From positions 2,294,001 to 2,358,000 of the forward strand of contig JANATG010000007.1 of assembly GCA_029449235.1 (NCBI GenBank): a stretch of 64,000 nt of DNA, written 5' to 3'. Numbering within the stretch: position 1 is the first letter of the stretch; every line of letters begins with the position of its first letter. Made by a program: the position numbers and the translations under genes. Origin of the DNA: Linnemannia schmuckeri. Taxonomy: Eukaryota; Mortierellomycota; Mortierellomycetes; Mortierellales; Mortierellaceae. A model generated the notes under the pieces. The model saw nothing but the letters and a program-made list of their open reading frames with translations, searched no databases and had not been told where the DNA came from. Of the stretch, positions 12,419 to 24,044 are shown piece by piece.

Positions 12419-12965
12419 ATGAAAATCTCTCTCGCCCTCACCGTCTTGGTTGCCATGGTCGCCACAGTCGTGTATGAGCATCCTGTTCCATTCTCCACTC
12501 ATTTCACATCGACCTTCATCTCCAGCGTAAAACAATCCGGCTAACCCCATGTTTTATTTTGTTTTTTTTTTCATATGCCCCTTTGTCTATCCAAAATTCA
12601 AAAGCAATGCAGCACCGAATTGCAGTGGCGGCGAGACACCCGTCAAGCTGAGATGGTACCGTAAGCTCTCGCACTCTAGTAATCCTGCCCGGGACGACAA
12701 GCACCAGTTCGAGCTGAAGGTCGAGGGCAAGTACGACGACACGATGGAGTACAAGAAGACCTCAGGAACAAAGGACAACGGTTGGGTCGAGAGCCTCAAG
12801 TCCTACGACGGCAGCTGGATCATCTCTCATTCTGACAACCCCGCTGAGGGTCTGGACCTCTTTGCCAACAACCAACTGAAAAAATTCTTTAAGCACGACA
12901 AGATTAAGCAGACCGATTCCAAGATTGAGCGCGAGTATCATACTTGCCTCAAGTGGTACTCGTAA
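12419..12965 (+). CDS. Small secreted protein, family member 1
   Basis: Proposed exons 12419-12471 and 12605-12965 give 137 aa. The donor is GTATGA; the acceptor AAAAG is chosen because it keeps frame and yields a clean signal peptide, MKISLALTVLVAMVATVVVNA followed by APNCSG. No transmembrane segment follows. The mature part is about 115 residues, polar and Lys/Asp-rich, with two cysteines: one just after the cleavage site and one in the terminal HTCLKWYS. This layout (early Cys, terminal TC-x2-W) matches the paralogues at 16133 and 17857, though the middle is quite diverged. Function is unknown; size, secretion and copy number fit an effector-like or cell-wall role, which is inference. Confidence 0.75.
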
Positions 12966-13539
12966 TGGGAATGATGCCTTTCTTTTTATTCCAGTCTCAC
13001 ACGGCCTCACTCATCAAAGCAAATTAAAGTTGAGGGGAAACAAGACTTTTTTGGTAGCTGGTGAACAATGTCAATGGAATAATGAGCGCCTAGTCTGTCT
13101 AAAAAATGAGCGGCGTCCAAATCGAGCACTGTGATCAGTAGACAGTCACTACTCCTAACACCCGATATCAATACAGACTCCTGTCGGTGAGAGAATCGTC
13201 ATATTTTTCCATTCTCCTCCTCGGAAAAAGTCTTCAGGATCACATTGTTATACCATCGATGGTGAACATACGCTCCTTTTTTGAAACAGTAGATGAGTAA
13301 TATTATGGAATGGTGCCGAAAAAAATAATAAAGAATTAAGTAGGTCCAAACATGCACGTTTAATTGATATACCGAACGGAATATTATCTGTGTGCGCGTC
13401 AAATATCATTGCGCACGCACATTTTCGGGAGGGCAAGTAAAGCTCTCATGTTCATCTTTATCTTTCCTTTTTTCTTTTAGACCTTATAAACCGACCCACT
13501 TGTTCTTAACAGGATTGTCAAGTAAAGTCTAGCATTCCT
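12966..13539. other. Intergenic, no gene seen
   Basis: AT-rich sequence between the first secreted-protein gene and the fold-back repeat. Reading frames are short and unrecognised. Confidence 0.5.
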
Positions 13540-13582
13540 GTCAGAGTGAGTTTCTGCCTGCGTCATGGGTGAAAATCACAAC

Positions 13583-13619
<37 letters not shown>

Positions 13620-14254
13620 AGATAAAAAAAACGCGTTACATCGTCAGTGCTTGCCGTTTACACTGATGTTTGGAGAAAACCATGAGATATGTTCGAAACT
13701 GGTACTGGCTTCCTGGGAGAAGGAAGCCTCTGTAAAAAGAATTAAGTGGATATGACTATGGGGTCCCCCCGAACCATAGCTATCTCTGGACATCCCTCTC
13801 GCTTATTTTTATCAACCTGACCAATGCCTGTGACCCTCCTTCTCTGTGCTATTGTCGCTCACAGATGATGATACTTGTGCTTGGCAGAGAGAAAAGGACA
13901 GAGAACATGGCCATGGTATGATATGTGGTCTTGAGAGACAAGGATGGAGGGGGAAGACCACCTGCCTCTCTGTCTGTCTGTTTGTCTGTCTGTTTTTAAT
14001 GTCTCTGTCCTGAAGGGATCTTGACTCTCTAAGGCGGCAGCCACAGGTATAAGTCAGGTTGATAAAAATAAGCGAGAGGGATGTCCAGAGATAGCTATGG
14101 TTCGGGGGGACCCCATAGTCATATCCACTTAATTCTTTTTACAGAGGCTTCCTTCTCCCAGGAAGCCAGTACCAGTTTCGAACATATCTCATGGTTTTCT
14201 CCAAACATCAGTGTAAACGGCAAGCACTGACGATGTAACGCGTTTTTTTTATCT

Positions 14255-14304
<50 letters not shown>

Positions 14305-14347
14305 GTTGTGATTTTCACCCATGACGCAGGCAGAAACTCACTCTGAC
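13540..14347. repeat. Fold-back inverted repeat with internal poly-A/poly-T tracts
   Basis: The left arm (13540-13821) and right arm (14053-14347) are reverse complements across their whole length. Apart from a homopolymer length difference (34 A at 13584-13617 against 47 T at 14257-14303) I found no mismatch. The spacer, 13822-14052, is 231 bases and contains a TGTCTGTCTGTTTGTCTG run. No transposase frame is present. It could be a non-autonomous fold-back transposon or the result of an inverted duplication. Arms this similar imply a recent origin or a sequencing fold-back artefact. Confidence 0.85.
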
Positions 14348-16132
14348 GGGAAGTGCAAGCATTTTGATAGTCTCGAAAAGAATTCTTTATGGGTAATTTT
14401 TTTCGTGTGTTTTTTTGATCAATTCTTGAAAAGTATGGGACGCAACACACGATTTTGTGTAGAGTTGAGCGGTGTTTTCTGCGTGCCTTGAAAACAATAT
14501 AGGTGATGGCCAACACCGCCAACTGTGGACATACTCGACGCAGGAGGGCTTCAACCAAATGCATTTGATCCTCTGGGGTGTTCGCAAACAGTAACAAATA
14601 AGAAAAGCAGTTCAAACATGTCTTATTCGTTGTTCTCTCTCGGATAGGTTCCATTTGTCTGCATGTAGAACGTTAATGCCATCCATGCGAGCATGTTCGC
14701 TTTTAGGTGATACAAGAGGCACACATTTTTTCTATGTTTTTTTTTCTCTTTTTTCCTTAGATCCTGGTAAACCAAGACAGACCAATATGAGCGCTATTTG
14801 ATGCCTGAAATGACCGTCAGCCCCAATAACATGATACTGCGAAATAAAAAAAAAATGACGCAAAGACTACTACTTGAGCTTGTCGGACCGTTGAAAAAAA
14901 TACAATTATCCAGAGTAATGATCCCCTATCGGGTGCAATCATATTTATTGCAGCTAACACAATCCAGTAGATCAGTCACAAGTTCAGTTCACCATATGAA
15001 TCTTTTGTGTATTTCAAGCATTTGTTTGTTAACGCAACAGCCCAATTGTTTTGTTTCTTGCAACAGCCCAAGATTGTGAGCACCAGACTTCAATTGATAG
15101 CGTGGTCACAGGTACCATTTTTGCATTTGGTAAAATTATTGATTTTGCCCTCCTTCTTTCTCACTCCATCATCCTCTCCCTCTCTCTTCCTCTCTGCCTA
15201 ACTTTCTTGGCCTAACTAAGCATGTGCTCTCAGCTTCTTCATTACCTTTAGCTAAATGTAGGTAGATAAAAAGTTTTTTTCTAGGACTAGAATGAACGCT
15301 GTAGTAACGCGTCGATCAGAGGTTTCTTGTTCAAATTACAAATAGCTTTGAAGGCGACTGCAGAAAACAAGGTAAGTTGGGAATACACACCGGAGTAGTT
15401 GGCAAAACATTGCTCATTCCTAATCACATCGGCTCGATTGATGTTCACAGTATGGTCGCCCGCATTCCTTACGTCGATGTATCAGAAGTTGACCACAAAT
15501 GAGAAAAAATGCACAACGTGCCTCGATTGGTGTCTGCAGAGAGAGCCTGTCACAAATATATATACTTCAAGGCCGCGATTATCTTCACGGTTCGAGGCTA
15601 ACCTCTTCTTGTTGTTTTTAAAGGCTCAACATCGAATAGTGCTGTCGAGTGCCTAGAATGATTCTGCATGTAATATGTTGCCAAGTCAACAGAGGGCAGT
15701 GCAGTCTTGTCTAAATGACGATACAATATAGCTGGTATTTTGTTCTTGTCAGGTATAATTTCGCCTTTCAACTACACACAAATCTCTTCTTACAGCGTAA
15801 CTATCGGAGTTTTATACCTCTTTCAAACATTTATTTTTTGTTGCAGCATGACCTAATATCATTTCTCAAAAAAAAAAAAAAAAAAAACAACCCTCGGGAA
15901 TTGCCTTGTGAAAAAAATATGCATGCCATGGTTGCAACCGCCATAAAGTTAGTTGACTCGCATTAACTATCAAAATACCCAGCAACGGTGACACTTTCTA
16001 TGATATATAAACTACCAGTGGCATATTCTTCTCTTTTACATCTTCTCCTCGTCGTAAGCCGCACCTTCCCCTACACACACATACACCCATTCTTCTCATC
16101 CCCGTCATACTTCCCCTCATATCCTTCCCAAA
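14348..16132. other. Intergenic and upstream region of secreted gene 2
   Basis: About 1.8 kb with no convincing gene. There are A-runs at about 14848 and 15869-15887. The part from about 15640 resembles the upstream region of secreted gene 3 (for example TGTTGCCAAGTCAAC here, TGTTGCCGAGTCAAC near 17445), as expected from tandem duplication. Confidence 0.5.
16004..16012 (+). promoter_or_regulatory. TATA box of secreted gene 2
   Basis: TATATAAAC lies 129 bases before the ATG at 16133. The paralogues at 17857 and 30079 have a TATAAA-type motif at nearly the same distance, which supports a conserved strong core promoter. Confidence 0.55.
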
Positions 16133-16669
16133 ATGAAGATTACTCTCGCCCTCTCTGCTTTGGTTGCATTGGCTGCCACTTCTGTATCTGCTGCCCCTGC
16201 CAACTCTGGCATCAGGTATAACCACGACCTTCCTTTTTTCTTTTTCTTGCCGACAAGAGTCTACAATGTGCAAAAAAAAGTAATAAATACCGCCCACTCA
16301 TCAATCTTTGTACTTTCATTTCAAACAATCATCAGCATTCGCGCTGATCCATGCAGATCTGCCACTCTGACAAGATGGACATTCTTTCCCAATGGAATTG
16401 CCGATACGAAAGAGGCCCTTGTCAAGCTCGAGCTCTACATCCTGGACAGATATCGTGATTCGCAGCCGTACAAGGCATATAATGGAGGCACCGTTACCCG
16501 CACGTCGAGCGACAAAGTGTGGTCAGTCAAGCATAATGAGAACTTGTGGGGTCTTACCTTGACTGTCAAGGGAAAGAAGCACTACTGGGAAAAGGTCAGC
16601 AGGTCCACCTATGATTCCGCAACTAAGGTGGAGACGGCTGAGTACTTTACTTGCATCCCCTGGAAGTAA
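16133..16669 (+). CDS. Small secreted protein, family member 2
   Basis: Exons 16133-16215 and 16336-16669 give 138 aa. The signal peptide is MKITLALSALVALAATSVSA, with cleavage expected before APANSG. The intron (GTATAA...CATCAG) is 120 nt, a multiple of three and free of stops, so the unspliced reading also stays open (178 aa). The spliced form is preferred because donor, acceptor and phase match the paralogue at 17857 and restore NSGISIRAD. The mature protein has LTRWTFFPNGI, DRYRDSQPY, SDKVWSVKHNENLWGLTL and the terminal FTCIPWK, with one Cys near the start and one near the end. Function is unknown; it is predicted extracellular. Confidence 0.85.
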   Translation: MKITLALSALVALAATSVSAAPANSGIRYNHDLPFFFFLPTRVYNVQKKVINTAHSSIFVLSFQTIISIRADPCRSATLTRWTFFPNGIADTKEALVKLELYILDRYRDSQPYKAYNGGTVTRTSSDKVWSVKHNENLWGLTLTVKGKKHYWEKVSRSTYDSATKVETAEYFTCIPWK

Positions 16670-17856
16670 AATTCTGATTGCCCACCCTTCATGAGTTCCT
16701 TCATGGCGTGGTGGACCAAGAGAGTGGTCTCTATTTTTTTTTTTTTTATTTTATTTTTTTTTGGCCATGGGCCGCTCCTGCCTTGGTCGTTTTAATAAAC
16801 TTTTAGACGCATGTCTCACAAAAAGAAGAAGAATGTTATCTGGACATCCGCCTCTGAATTGTCCTCTTGGGATAATTGTTTTGAACATGATATCTGATTA
16901 TCCATCTACGCTTTCCTTTCTCTCTCCGTGCCTCTATTGCTTTTTCGAATCACGCAATAAGTGTTCACTTACGCATTGGATTCACGCCGGCAAAAATCAT
17001 GGCGCCGCACTCAGGTGATTCCCCATTGCCTTCTTTCCCTCAGTGTTGAAGATAGTTGGAGCTAGTGGCTTATGATACTGAGTGAGATGAAAGCACATTT
17101 TGAGTCCTCATCCTTCATATCGAAATACCCGTCATTTCTATTTTATGTGAGCAGCCAATTTAGGTTTGAAAGGAAAAAAATGCCAAGATTCCCATGATGT
17201 GGCAGTGCAATATAAATATGCACTATTCCAAAACGGGTACACGCATTGAGCACAAGCGCGAAAAAATAAGGATCCATTCATTTTTGTCCCGTCAGACGCG
17301 ATCTGTCGCACTTGTGTCTGTCCTTCGATCTAAAAAAAAAAAAAAAATTGTCTTTTAGCTTAAAGCTGAGCTCTCACTTTTTTTTTTGATGGATTCGAAG
17401 TTGAGGAACGCCATGTATGCCAAGAATTGTCATGGATGTAACGTGTTGCCGAGTCAACTGAAAGCAACGATAGCTTCGGTAATGACCACAGAATGCATGT
17501 ACCTCCTTGTCTTACCTTGTAAATTTTCATTTTCCGATAATAACATGCCAATGCCTACCCATCGGACTTTGTTTCTCGTCCGACCATTCATTAAACTTTC
17601 TCCGGCATAGCCCAATTTATCGCAATATAACAGCTCTGTGAGTACTACCTTGTGAAAAAAGAAATGCGCATCATTGTTGTGACTGCAATCATCATGGTGC
17701 CAGTTGCACTCTTCATCATTCAATATAAAACTATCCGTTGGCTTTTCCGCGCTTTTCTTTTTTTTCTTCTTCACCTTCTCTTACCACTTCCCTTCCTGAC
17801 GCACATATACACTCACGCATCCATTCTTACTCAACCAAACCTCATTCGTTCCTCCT
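16670..17856. other. Intergenic and upstream region of secreted gene 3
   Basis: A T-rich run at about 16735-16762 follows gene 2. Poly-A at 17332-17347 and the homologous upstream block from about 17390 precede gene 3. No other gene is seen. Confidence 0.5.
17724..17730 (+). promoter_or_regulatory. TATA box of secreted gene 3
   Basis: TATAAAA lies about 133 bases before the ATG at 17857, the same spacing as in the paralogue at 16133. Confidence 0.5.
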
Positions 17857-18434
17857 ATGAAAATCACTTTCGCCTTCCCTGCCTTGGTTGCCATGGCTGC
17901 CACCGCCGTCTTCGCTGCTCCTGCTCCAGCCAACTCTGGCATCAGGTACGAAGACATTCTTCATTCACTTTTTCTTCATCAGCGTTAGAGACTCTATCCC
18001 ATAAACACCAACGAGTACCGCCATCTAATCCAACTTTTTGTTTGGACCTCCTATCTTCAACTTTCATGAATATCTCCTCAATCAGCATCCGCGCTGACCC
18101 TCCATGCAGACCTTCCACGCTGACGAGGTGGACGTTCTATCCTGGAGGAATTGCCTATCCCGAGAAAGGTCAACTAATTTCGTGGGAGATCTACGTCAAG
18201 GACAGATACCGCGACTCCATTCCCTACCAAGAGTTCACTGCAGGCCCTGACAAGTATATCACCCGCAAGTCAAGTGATAAAGTCTGGTCTGTCAAGCATC
18301 AGGAAGCCTTGTGGGGCGTCACCTTGAAGATCAACGGAAAGGAGCACAAGTGGAACAAGGCCAGCAGAGGCAATTATGATTCTGCAGCCAAACTGGCGAC
18401 AACCGAGTATTTTACTTGCATCCCCTGGAAGTAA
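17857..18434 (+). CDS. Small secreted protein, family member 3
   Basis: Exons 17857-17945 and 18086-18434 give 145 aa. The donor is GTACGA and the acceptor AATCAG, in the same position and phase as in member 2. The signal peptide is MKITFAFPALVAMAATAVFA, with cleavage expected near APAPANSG. The mature part shares SIRADP, TLTRWTFYPGGIA, DRYRDSIPY, SSDKVWSVKHQEALWG and TTEYFTCIPWK with member 2, so the two are close tandem paralogues. Two cysteines could form one disulfide. There is no glycosidase, protease or carbohydrate-binding motif that I recognise. Confidence 0.87.
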
Positions 18435-18916
18435 ACTTCTGGTCTGATTGCGCGCATGTGCTGCGATCTTTTCCTCTGCTTTACGGTTCGACAAAGAGGA
18501 CCTCTTTTTATTGTCGGTACACTCCCTTTTAATACCCAGCGAATAAACTTGAAAAAAATTAAATTCTATCATGTCACCCTCCTGCATTTCTCATGGCTTT
18601 GTATCTGGCAAACTGGTGCAGAACAACAATAATAGTACAAGTAGCCACCACATGAACTTTACTCTCTCACCAAAACACTGTAGCAAAAACTACTTCGCCT
18701 TCACCTTTTCTTACATCGGCACTCAACCCCAACCATAAGCGCCTCCAGGGTTAACCGTATCAATGTATATTTCGCCGAGCGGGGATTGGATGGGATCAGA
18801 GTCGAACCTTCTCTGGAGGCAGAGTCACTCAAACTGTATTTTATTTCTTCATAAGGTCTCATCCCTACCTGCCTGTCAACATCCATTTCCTACTCCTTCA
18901 CCTTTTCTCCTCCGCC
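18435..18916. other. Intergenic, no gene seen
   Basis: Downstream region of secreted gene 3 and upstream region of the next F-box-like copy. It contains AATAAA at 18541, a possible polyadenylation signal of secreted gene 3, and a CT-rich leader before 18917. Confidence 0.45.
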
Positions 18917-21391
18917 ATGGACCACCTCTCTCAACTGCCTTTGGAGTGCCTTCACACCATCCTCAGCATTTTTGCCAGAAAGGACCTGGTCGGCACCCTC
19001 TCTACACTTGCTCGCACAAACAAGTGCCTTGCTTCTGCTACCCTCCTCTTCCTCTACAACAATCCATACCGCGCGTCCTCAGCTGAAAGACGATGCAAGC
19101 ACGAAGATGATGACTCCTATATCCCGGGGGAGTTTTTAGTTAACAGCCATAGCCTTACTCGCATGCTTCTCCGTCGATCCCTGCCATCACTCAGCTTCAT
19201 ATATCGGCAGCTCTCGCTTACGGATTCCACTGCCCGATTAATTCAACAGCGGCCAACACCAATTGCCACCGTCACTCGCTTCTCCCCACCCTCTCCATCA
19301 TCCTTCACCTTTGACCATCACTCATACATTCAACACCTCCACATGGAGCCACTGGTCATCTCTCTGGAGTTTATTGGCCTGAACGTAAACTCCCGCCCAA
19401 AGTCTACAGCAATATTGGACAAGACGAAGAGTTCAAGCAGATGAGTTCTTCAATCTTGCATGGCACTGGGATCATGCCCTCTACACCAACCACACTCGCC
19501 CCAAGCTTTCCGCAAGGAGGAAATCGAACCCTCTTTCTTCATTTTTTCCATGTTCCTTTGAGAGACGACCTAGACGCTTGTGGACCCGATTTTGGAGGAA
19601 TTACGGTCATTAACTATTCCGGATTCTGATTTAAAGAGGTATACCCAGATTGAGTTTGTAGAGGGGAGGGGCGCCTGCGGAGGTTAGAGAAGATTCGGCT
19701 CTTGATGGGTGACGAGATGGTTGGAGGTATGGAGCCGAGGAAATTTTCATCCCCTCCCAGGACGAGGTCGTCAAGGAGCGCAGAGCAGCTAAGATGCAGA
19801 CTGTTGTGCATTCGTCAGCGAGTATATTAGAGTCTTCGGAACATCTCTACTTTGGGAGGTGGAGTCCATGTATGGCAACAATTATGGTAGAGGATTGTGG
19901 CTTGGGTATTCAGTATTCCCTTTTCTCAAGGAGACACAGTTGGACGTGTATCAATTGTTGGAGCCCCTTCATCTTTACCGGCCGGTGGGATGTCTGGATC
20001 ACAATAACTGGTTACATTTGGTAGCACACCCAGAACCGATGGATCTGAGCAGGGTCAAGGCGGTGCGTGTCATTGAGGTTCACACCAAATTTCCGGAGTG
20101 GGGGGCGTTTTTGGATGCGAACCGTCATCTCCTACAGCGGTGTCGGTCGCTTGAAGTGAAATTGCTTTCGACTAATGAATTCACTTTTGATTGGGCCGTT
20201 GAGGAGAGAAATGATACGGAGAGGAAGGGGCAATTGGCAGTATTGGATGAGGCAGAGAAACAGGAAAGGGACTTGAGACGAGCTCTAGTACCGCTCGCCA
20301 AAGCCTTCATCTACAGCAGCCACGCGTGGCGATTATTGAGGTCAACAACATCACCTTTGCGTTCAGTCAAACACTTACTCATCTTCGAACCGTCGGGGTC
20401 TCGATCTCTTCCGATATCCCTGCTATTCAGACTCCTCACTCGGCTATGAACGTCCTACGTTTCGGACAAGGGCGGGTGGAGCTCTCAGTCCTGACGAATC
20501 TTCGCCTGGAGGCGTCACCGGCTTTTAGTGATCGTTTACTGTTGACTCAAGAACTTTTGTCGCATTGCCCAAACATAGTATCTGTGTACTTCGCAGATGG
20601 CGTCGCGGAGTATCGATGCAAGGATGTGGTGCCGTCTTTGCCTGCTTCGCTGAAGCGCCTTGCGACCCTATTCCTGTAACGCTGGAGTGCCTTGATATTT
20701 GGTCCGGCAACTTTTCCTTCGAGAAGGTCTTTGAAGGAGGTTTCTCTTACGATTATACCCGTCGATGTTGAGGGTATCACCAACCACCATTTCATTCCGC
20801 CGATCGAGGAGCTGAGCCGATCTTACAGTGTTCTAACCGGCCAAAAGCGGCACTACAAATAGCAGCAACCTGGAGACATAGGAGAGGAAGAAGAAGAAGA
20901 AGAAGAAGAAGGATTCGGCAATACACGACCAACGCGGAGTTGGGACTGGGACCTACCATTGTTGACGTCACTGGACTTTACCTCCGAATTTGCGTTCCGG
21001 TTCGAGTTCAAGATGCGCCAAGGATGCCCCAGCTTACAGGAGTTGCTTCTCAAGATGATGTTGTATTGCGTTGGTCCACCGTCAAACCCTCGCCCGAGTC
21101 GACTTGTTCTCTTCTGGTTTAGAGCCGATCGTAGCGTCGAACCTCAGCTCTTTGTATATGTCCGGCCGTTAGAGGTTTGAGGACAACTCCGTCTTGGAGC
21201 AGTTTTTGGCAGTTACGTTCCCCAATCTAGACTATCTACATGAAGGATGGGAGGATATGTCGACAGCTCAGATTGTTGAGGCGGTTAGAAGGAGGTACGC
21301 CAAGCAGGGTAACAAGAGCCAGAAAAAGGCAGACAAGAAGAAAAAAAAGTCGCTGTGGGAGATCGGAATGGCTAGGAGACGTCTAGTTTAG
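18917..21391 (+). pseudogene. Broken F-box-like/LRR-like copy on the plus strand
   Basis: The start is the ATG at 18917: MDHLSQLPLECLHTILSIFA, an F-box-like N-terminus, then LTRMLLRRSLPSL. The first frame ends at 19444. The family blocks then continue in other frames: HLLQRCRSLEVKLLSTNEF (about 20125), ITFAFSQTL with LLSHCPNIVSVYFADG (20340-20610) and LDFTSEFAFRFEFKMRQGCP (about 20970). The end, AVTFPNLDYLHEGWEDM, runs to 21391 with a Lys-rich tail. Several frameshifts and an in-frame stop are needed. A GAA repeat lies at 20883-20911, close to where the usual Trp-Asp-Trp block would be. Expression of a truncated F-box peptide from the first frame is possible but unproven. Confidence 0.75.
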
Positions 21392-22688
21392 AGGATATGG
21401 AGAAGTGGGGGATGCAATGTTTGATGTGTCGGAGAGGGTTGAGAAGGACTATTACTCAATTTTCAGCTTTTGCTTTGATCGTTCAAGAGGAAAATACATT
21501 CTTTTGAAGGAATTTCCGTTGGCTGTAGTGTCGACAGCATAGTAATCGTAAAGGGGTATGTTGTTCTGTTGTCGGTAGAGGAAAAAAACAAAGTTTTGAT
21601 GCTGAACTTGCAACTCATGTTGCTAGTCTTACCTAGAAGCGATGATGTAGAATGATCAGTGAGACATGGACAGATCGAAGAAAAGATCGTTGGTTACATC
21701 AACTACTCGGTGTGCTGGAGGGGACGCGACCAAGTACCCCCATTTTTCTTGTCTCTCTATTGGACCATGTGTGCCATGCTCGATGTCGCCGTTGCATGGT
21801 TCTGGTGCACAAAATCTTTACTTTTCATATCCTGTGAGAAAAACAGGTGCATAATGGGTAAGGAGCAGGGGTGAAAATAACAAAGCTCTTGGGTGCCCCC
21901 TCTGATCCTCTTTCTTTATTGTCGTCCTCTTCCCACACTCTCCACTACTCTCTTACTCATCATCCCTTTTTCCATCAACATTCGTCAGAGTACATCACTA
22001 GTCGCCCCGTCGCACTCTCGATTTTTCACTTTTCTCTTGGTATTGCCCCTTCTCAGCCTGTTCGCTAATCTGAACAGCACAGAAATAGGAGTCGAATTGA
22101 AGCCCAAAAGAATGGATTGTTTATAGTCTCGTTCTTTCCACCGTACACTCGGATCTTTTGCTACAGTTGTCCTCCTTCACTCATGCAAGCGTGCATGCAC
22201 GCACGAAATTAGTATTTACGTCTGGACTTCGATGGACAGAGCCCAACAGTGGTGTAGATGAGATGGTAGAGCAGGTGCATGATTTGTTGTTTGGAGCTCG
22301 AGGCTATATGTCTAGACTCTGATGGACAGAGCCCAACAGTAGTGTAGATGAGATGGTAGAGCAGGCGTATCCCTTCGTCTGTTTCGGAAGCTTTTTCGCT
22401 TCCAATTTTTGCGGGTGGGATATGTGACTCGCGACAGACGAAGGGATAATTTGTTGTTTGGGGCTCGAGACTATTTTGTACAATACATGTGCCTTGTCTC
22501 TTGTAAACAAGATCTTTGAGGTTGACTGCAATGCATGACAGGGTATTTCTACAAACAATCTTTGAGATAGCTATAAACAACGAAAGCCTGGACAGGACGA
22601 AGCAAGCATTTAAGCTCATGGTGATAATATTCGTTTCTCTCTTTTCTCTTTCAATTTTTTCTATTTGGTCCAACACCAATCTCTCACA
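21392..22688. other. Intergenic with short tandem repeat
   Basis: No gene is supported. A roughly 60-bp unit (GATGGACAGAGCCCAACAGT core) occurs twice, at 22219-22278 and 22310-22368, and an ATTTGTTGTTTGG motif follows at 22281 and 22450. A T/C-rich leader (22636-22675) immediately precedes the Kelch gene. Confidence 0.55.
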
Positions 22689-24044
22689 ATGCAGCCTCGC
22701 ACTATCCATTTCTCGAACCAAAAGTACCTCCATTCCATCCTTTTATTGTCTTTTCCACTGCTAAAGACCCATGCTCAATCCTATCAGCCTATACCTGTCC
22801 ACTGGCCAACCAGTGTGTTCATTGAGGGTCAGGCCATGTGGATTATGGGGGGCCTTAGCAATATTAACGACGTGCTGACCGGACAAATGTTCTCAATCGA
22901 CCTTTCCACTTCATGGAGTACCTCCAGTCCAGCTTACAAGCGCCTGCCAGATGGGTTGGTTAATTGGGACATAGCAAGTGCACTTATGTCAGACAACAAA
23001 AATTGGTTCATCCTCTCAAATTCGACAGCCTACAAGTACAACCTTGCCACCTCGAGTTGGACCACCCTCGAAACAAATAGTTATTTTTGGGGAGGCGCTG
23101 CTCGTGCGACCACGGACCCAGAAACTGGAGAGGTCTTCGTTCCTAATGGATACGATTCTCTTTTGACCGGCGACACCATGCTGAGCTACAAGCCGAGTCT
23201 CAACAAGTTTTATTACCATGACAGGCAGCCGAATCTGGAGAAATTGGTAGCTTATTCAGTGGCGTGGTCGGCTGGATTGAGAAGCATGCTTCTCTTTGGA
23301 GGCGGGGACTCCCGTACCGGTATGACCAACAACGACCTGTACGCGTGCAATGAAGCGGGTGGGTGGCGTCTGCTGAGTGTCAAAGGCGACATCCCTTCGC
23401 CTCGACGAGCGTCTTGCTTCGTCCCAGCTTACCAAAGCACAAAAATGATTCTCTTTGGTGGCCTAACCACTACACTCGCGACTCTTGGAGATATCTATAT
23501 TCTGGATGTTGCGACATTAACCTGGACCAGGGGTCCCGATGGCGGCACAACGATTGCGCGATTTGCATCCGCCTGTGCAGTTACCAACGATTATTTTATC
23601 TCGTGGGGAGGAGCCAACATGCTTGCTGCCGCCAACACAGCCACCACTGTCGTGTACAACATCAAGACCGCCTCATGGACAACCAATTTCGACGGTTCAT
23701 CGGTGACATCCCCAACCGAATCGCTCTATGTTCCCCCGCCAATGAGCTCTGGCGGTCCAGGATCCACCAGGATCAACCTACCAGCCGTCATTGGAGGCAG
23801 TGTCGCTGTGGTCATTGTGGTCGTCGTCGCTGTTGCTCTGATTCTCCGCAAGCGCAGATCCGCTAAGCCTTTAGAGGTCACACCGACAGTCGTGTTTGTG
23901 ACCCCTGATCCACTTCCTCAGCCTACCCCAGTGACTTATGCCTATCCTGAGCAACCGCCTCAAACACAGGGCCAAATTTACAACATGTACCATCATCCGC
24001 CTCCTCAGCTCACGATCGACAGCACTCCGGTCCAAAACCTCTAG
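22689..24044 (+). CDS. Kelch-repeat, single-pass membrane protein
   Basis: The intronless frame from the ATG at 22689 gives 451 aa. A hydrophobic N-terminus with LHSILLLSFPLLKTHAQS fits a signal peptide. The extracellular part contains Kelch-like beta-propeller blades: WIMGGLSN, MLLFGGGDSRTG, MILFGGLTTTL with DIYILDVATLTWTR, and FISWGGAN. A transmembrane helix follows at about residues 364-385 (VIGGSVAVVIVVVVAVALIL), with a basic RKRR stop-transfer. The cytoplasmic tail is about 60 residues and rich in Pro, Gln and Tyr. Such proteins are common in Mortierella-like fungi and may act at the cell surface; ligand and pathway are unknown. No lesions are seen. Confidence 0.88.
   Translation: MQPRTIHFSNQKYLHSILLLSFPLLKTHAQSYQPIPVHWPTSVFIEGQAMWIMGGLSNINDVLTGQMFSIDLSTSWSTSSPAYKRLPDGLVNWDIASALMSDNKNWFILSNSTAYKYNLATSSWTTLETNSYFWGGAARATTDPETGEVFVPNGYDSLLTGDTMLSYKPSLNKFYYHDRQPNLEKLVAYSVAWSAGLRSMLLFGGGDSRTGMTNNDLYACNEAGGWRLLSVKGDIPSPRRASCFVPAYQSTKMILFGGLTTTLATLGDIYILDVATLTWTRGPDGGTTIARFASACAVTNDYFISWGGANMLAAANTATTVVYNIKTASWTTNFDGSSVTSPTESLYVPPPMSSGGPGSTRINLPAVIGGSVAVVIVVVVAVALILRKRRSAKPLEVTPTVVFVTPDPLPQPTPVTYAYPEQPPQTQGQIYNMYHHPPPQLTIDSTPVQNL

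Noticed and set aside
13575..14305. Poly-A and poly-T tracts as polyadenylated retroposon tails.
   Set aside because: They are inside both arms of an inverted repeat and face each other, so one tract is simply the copy of the other.
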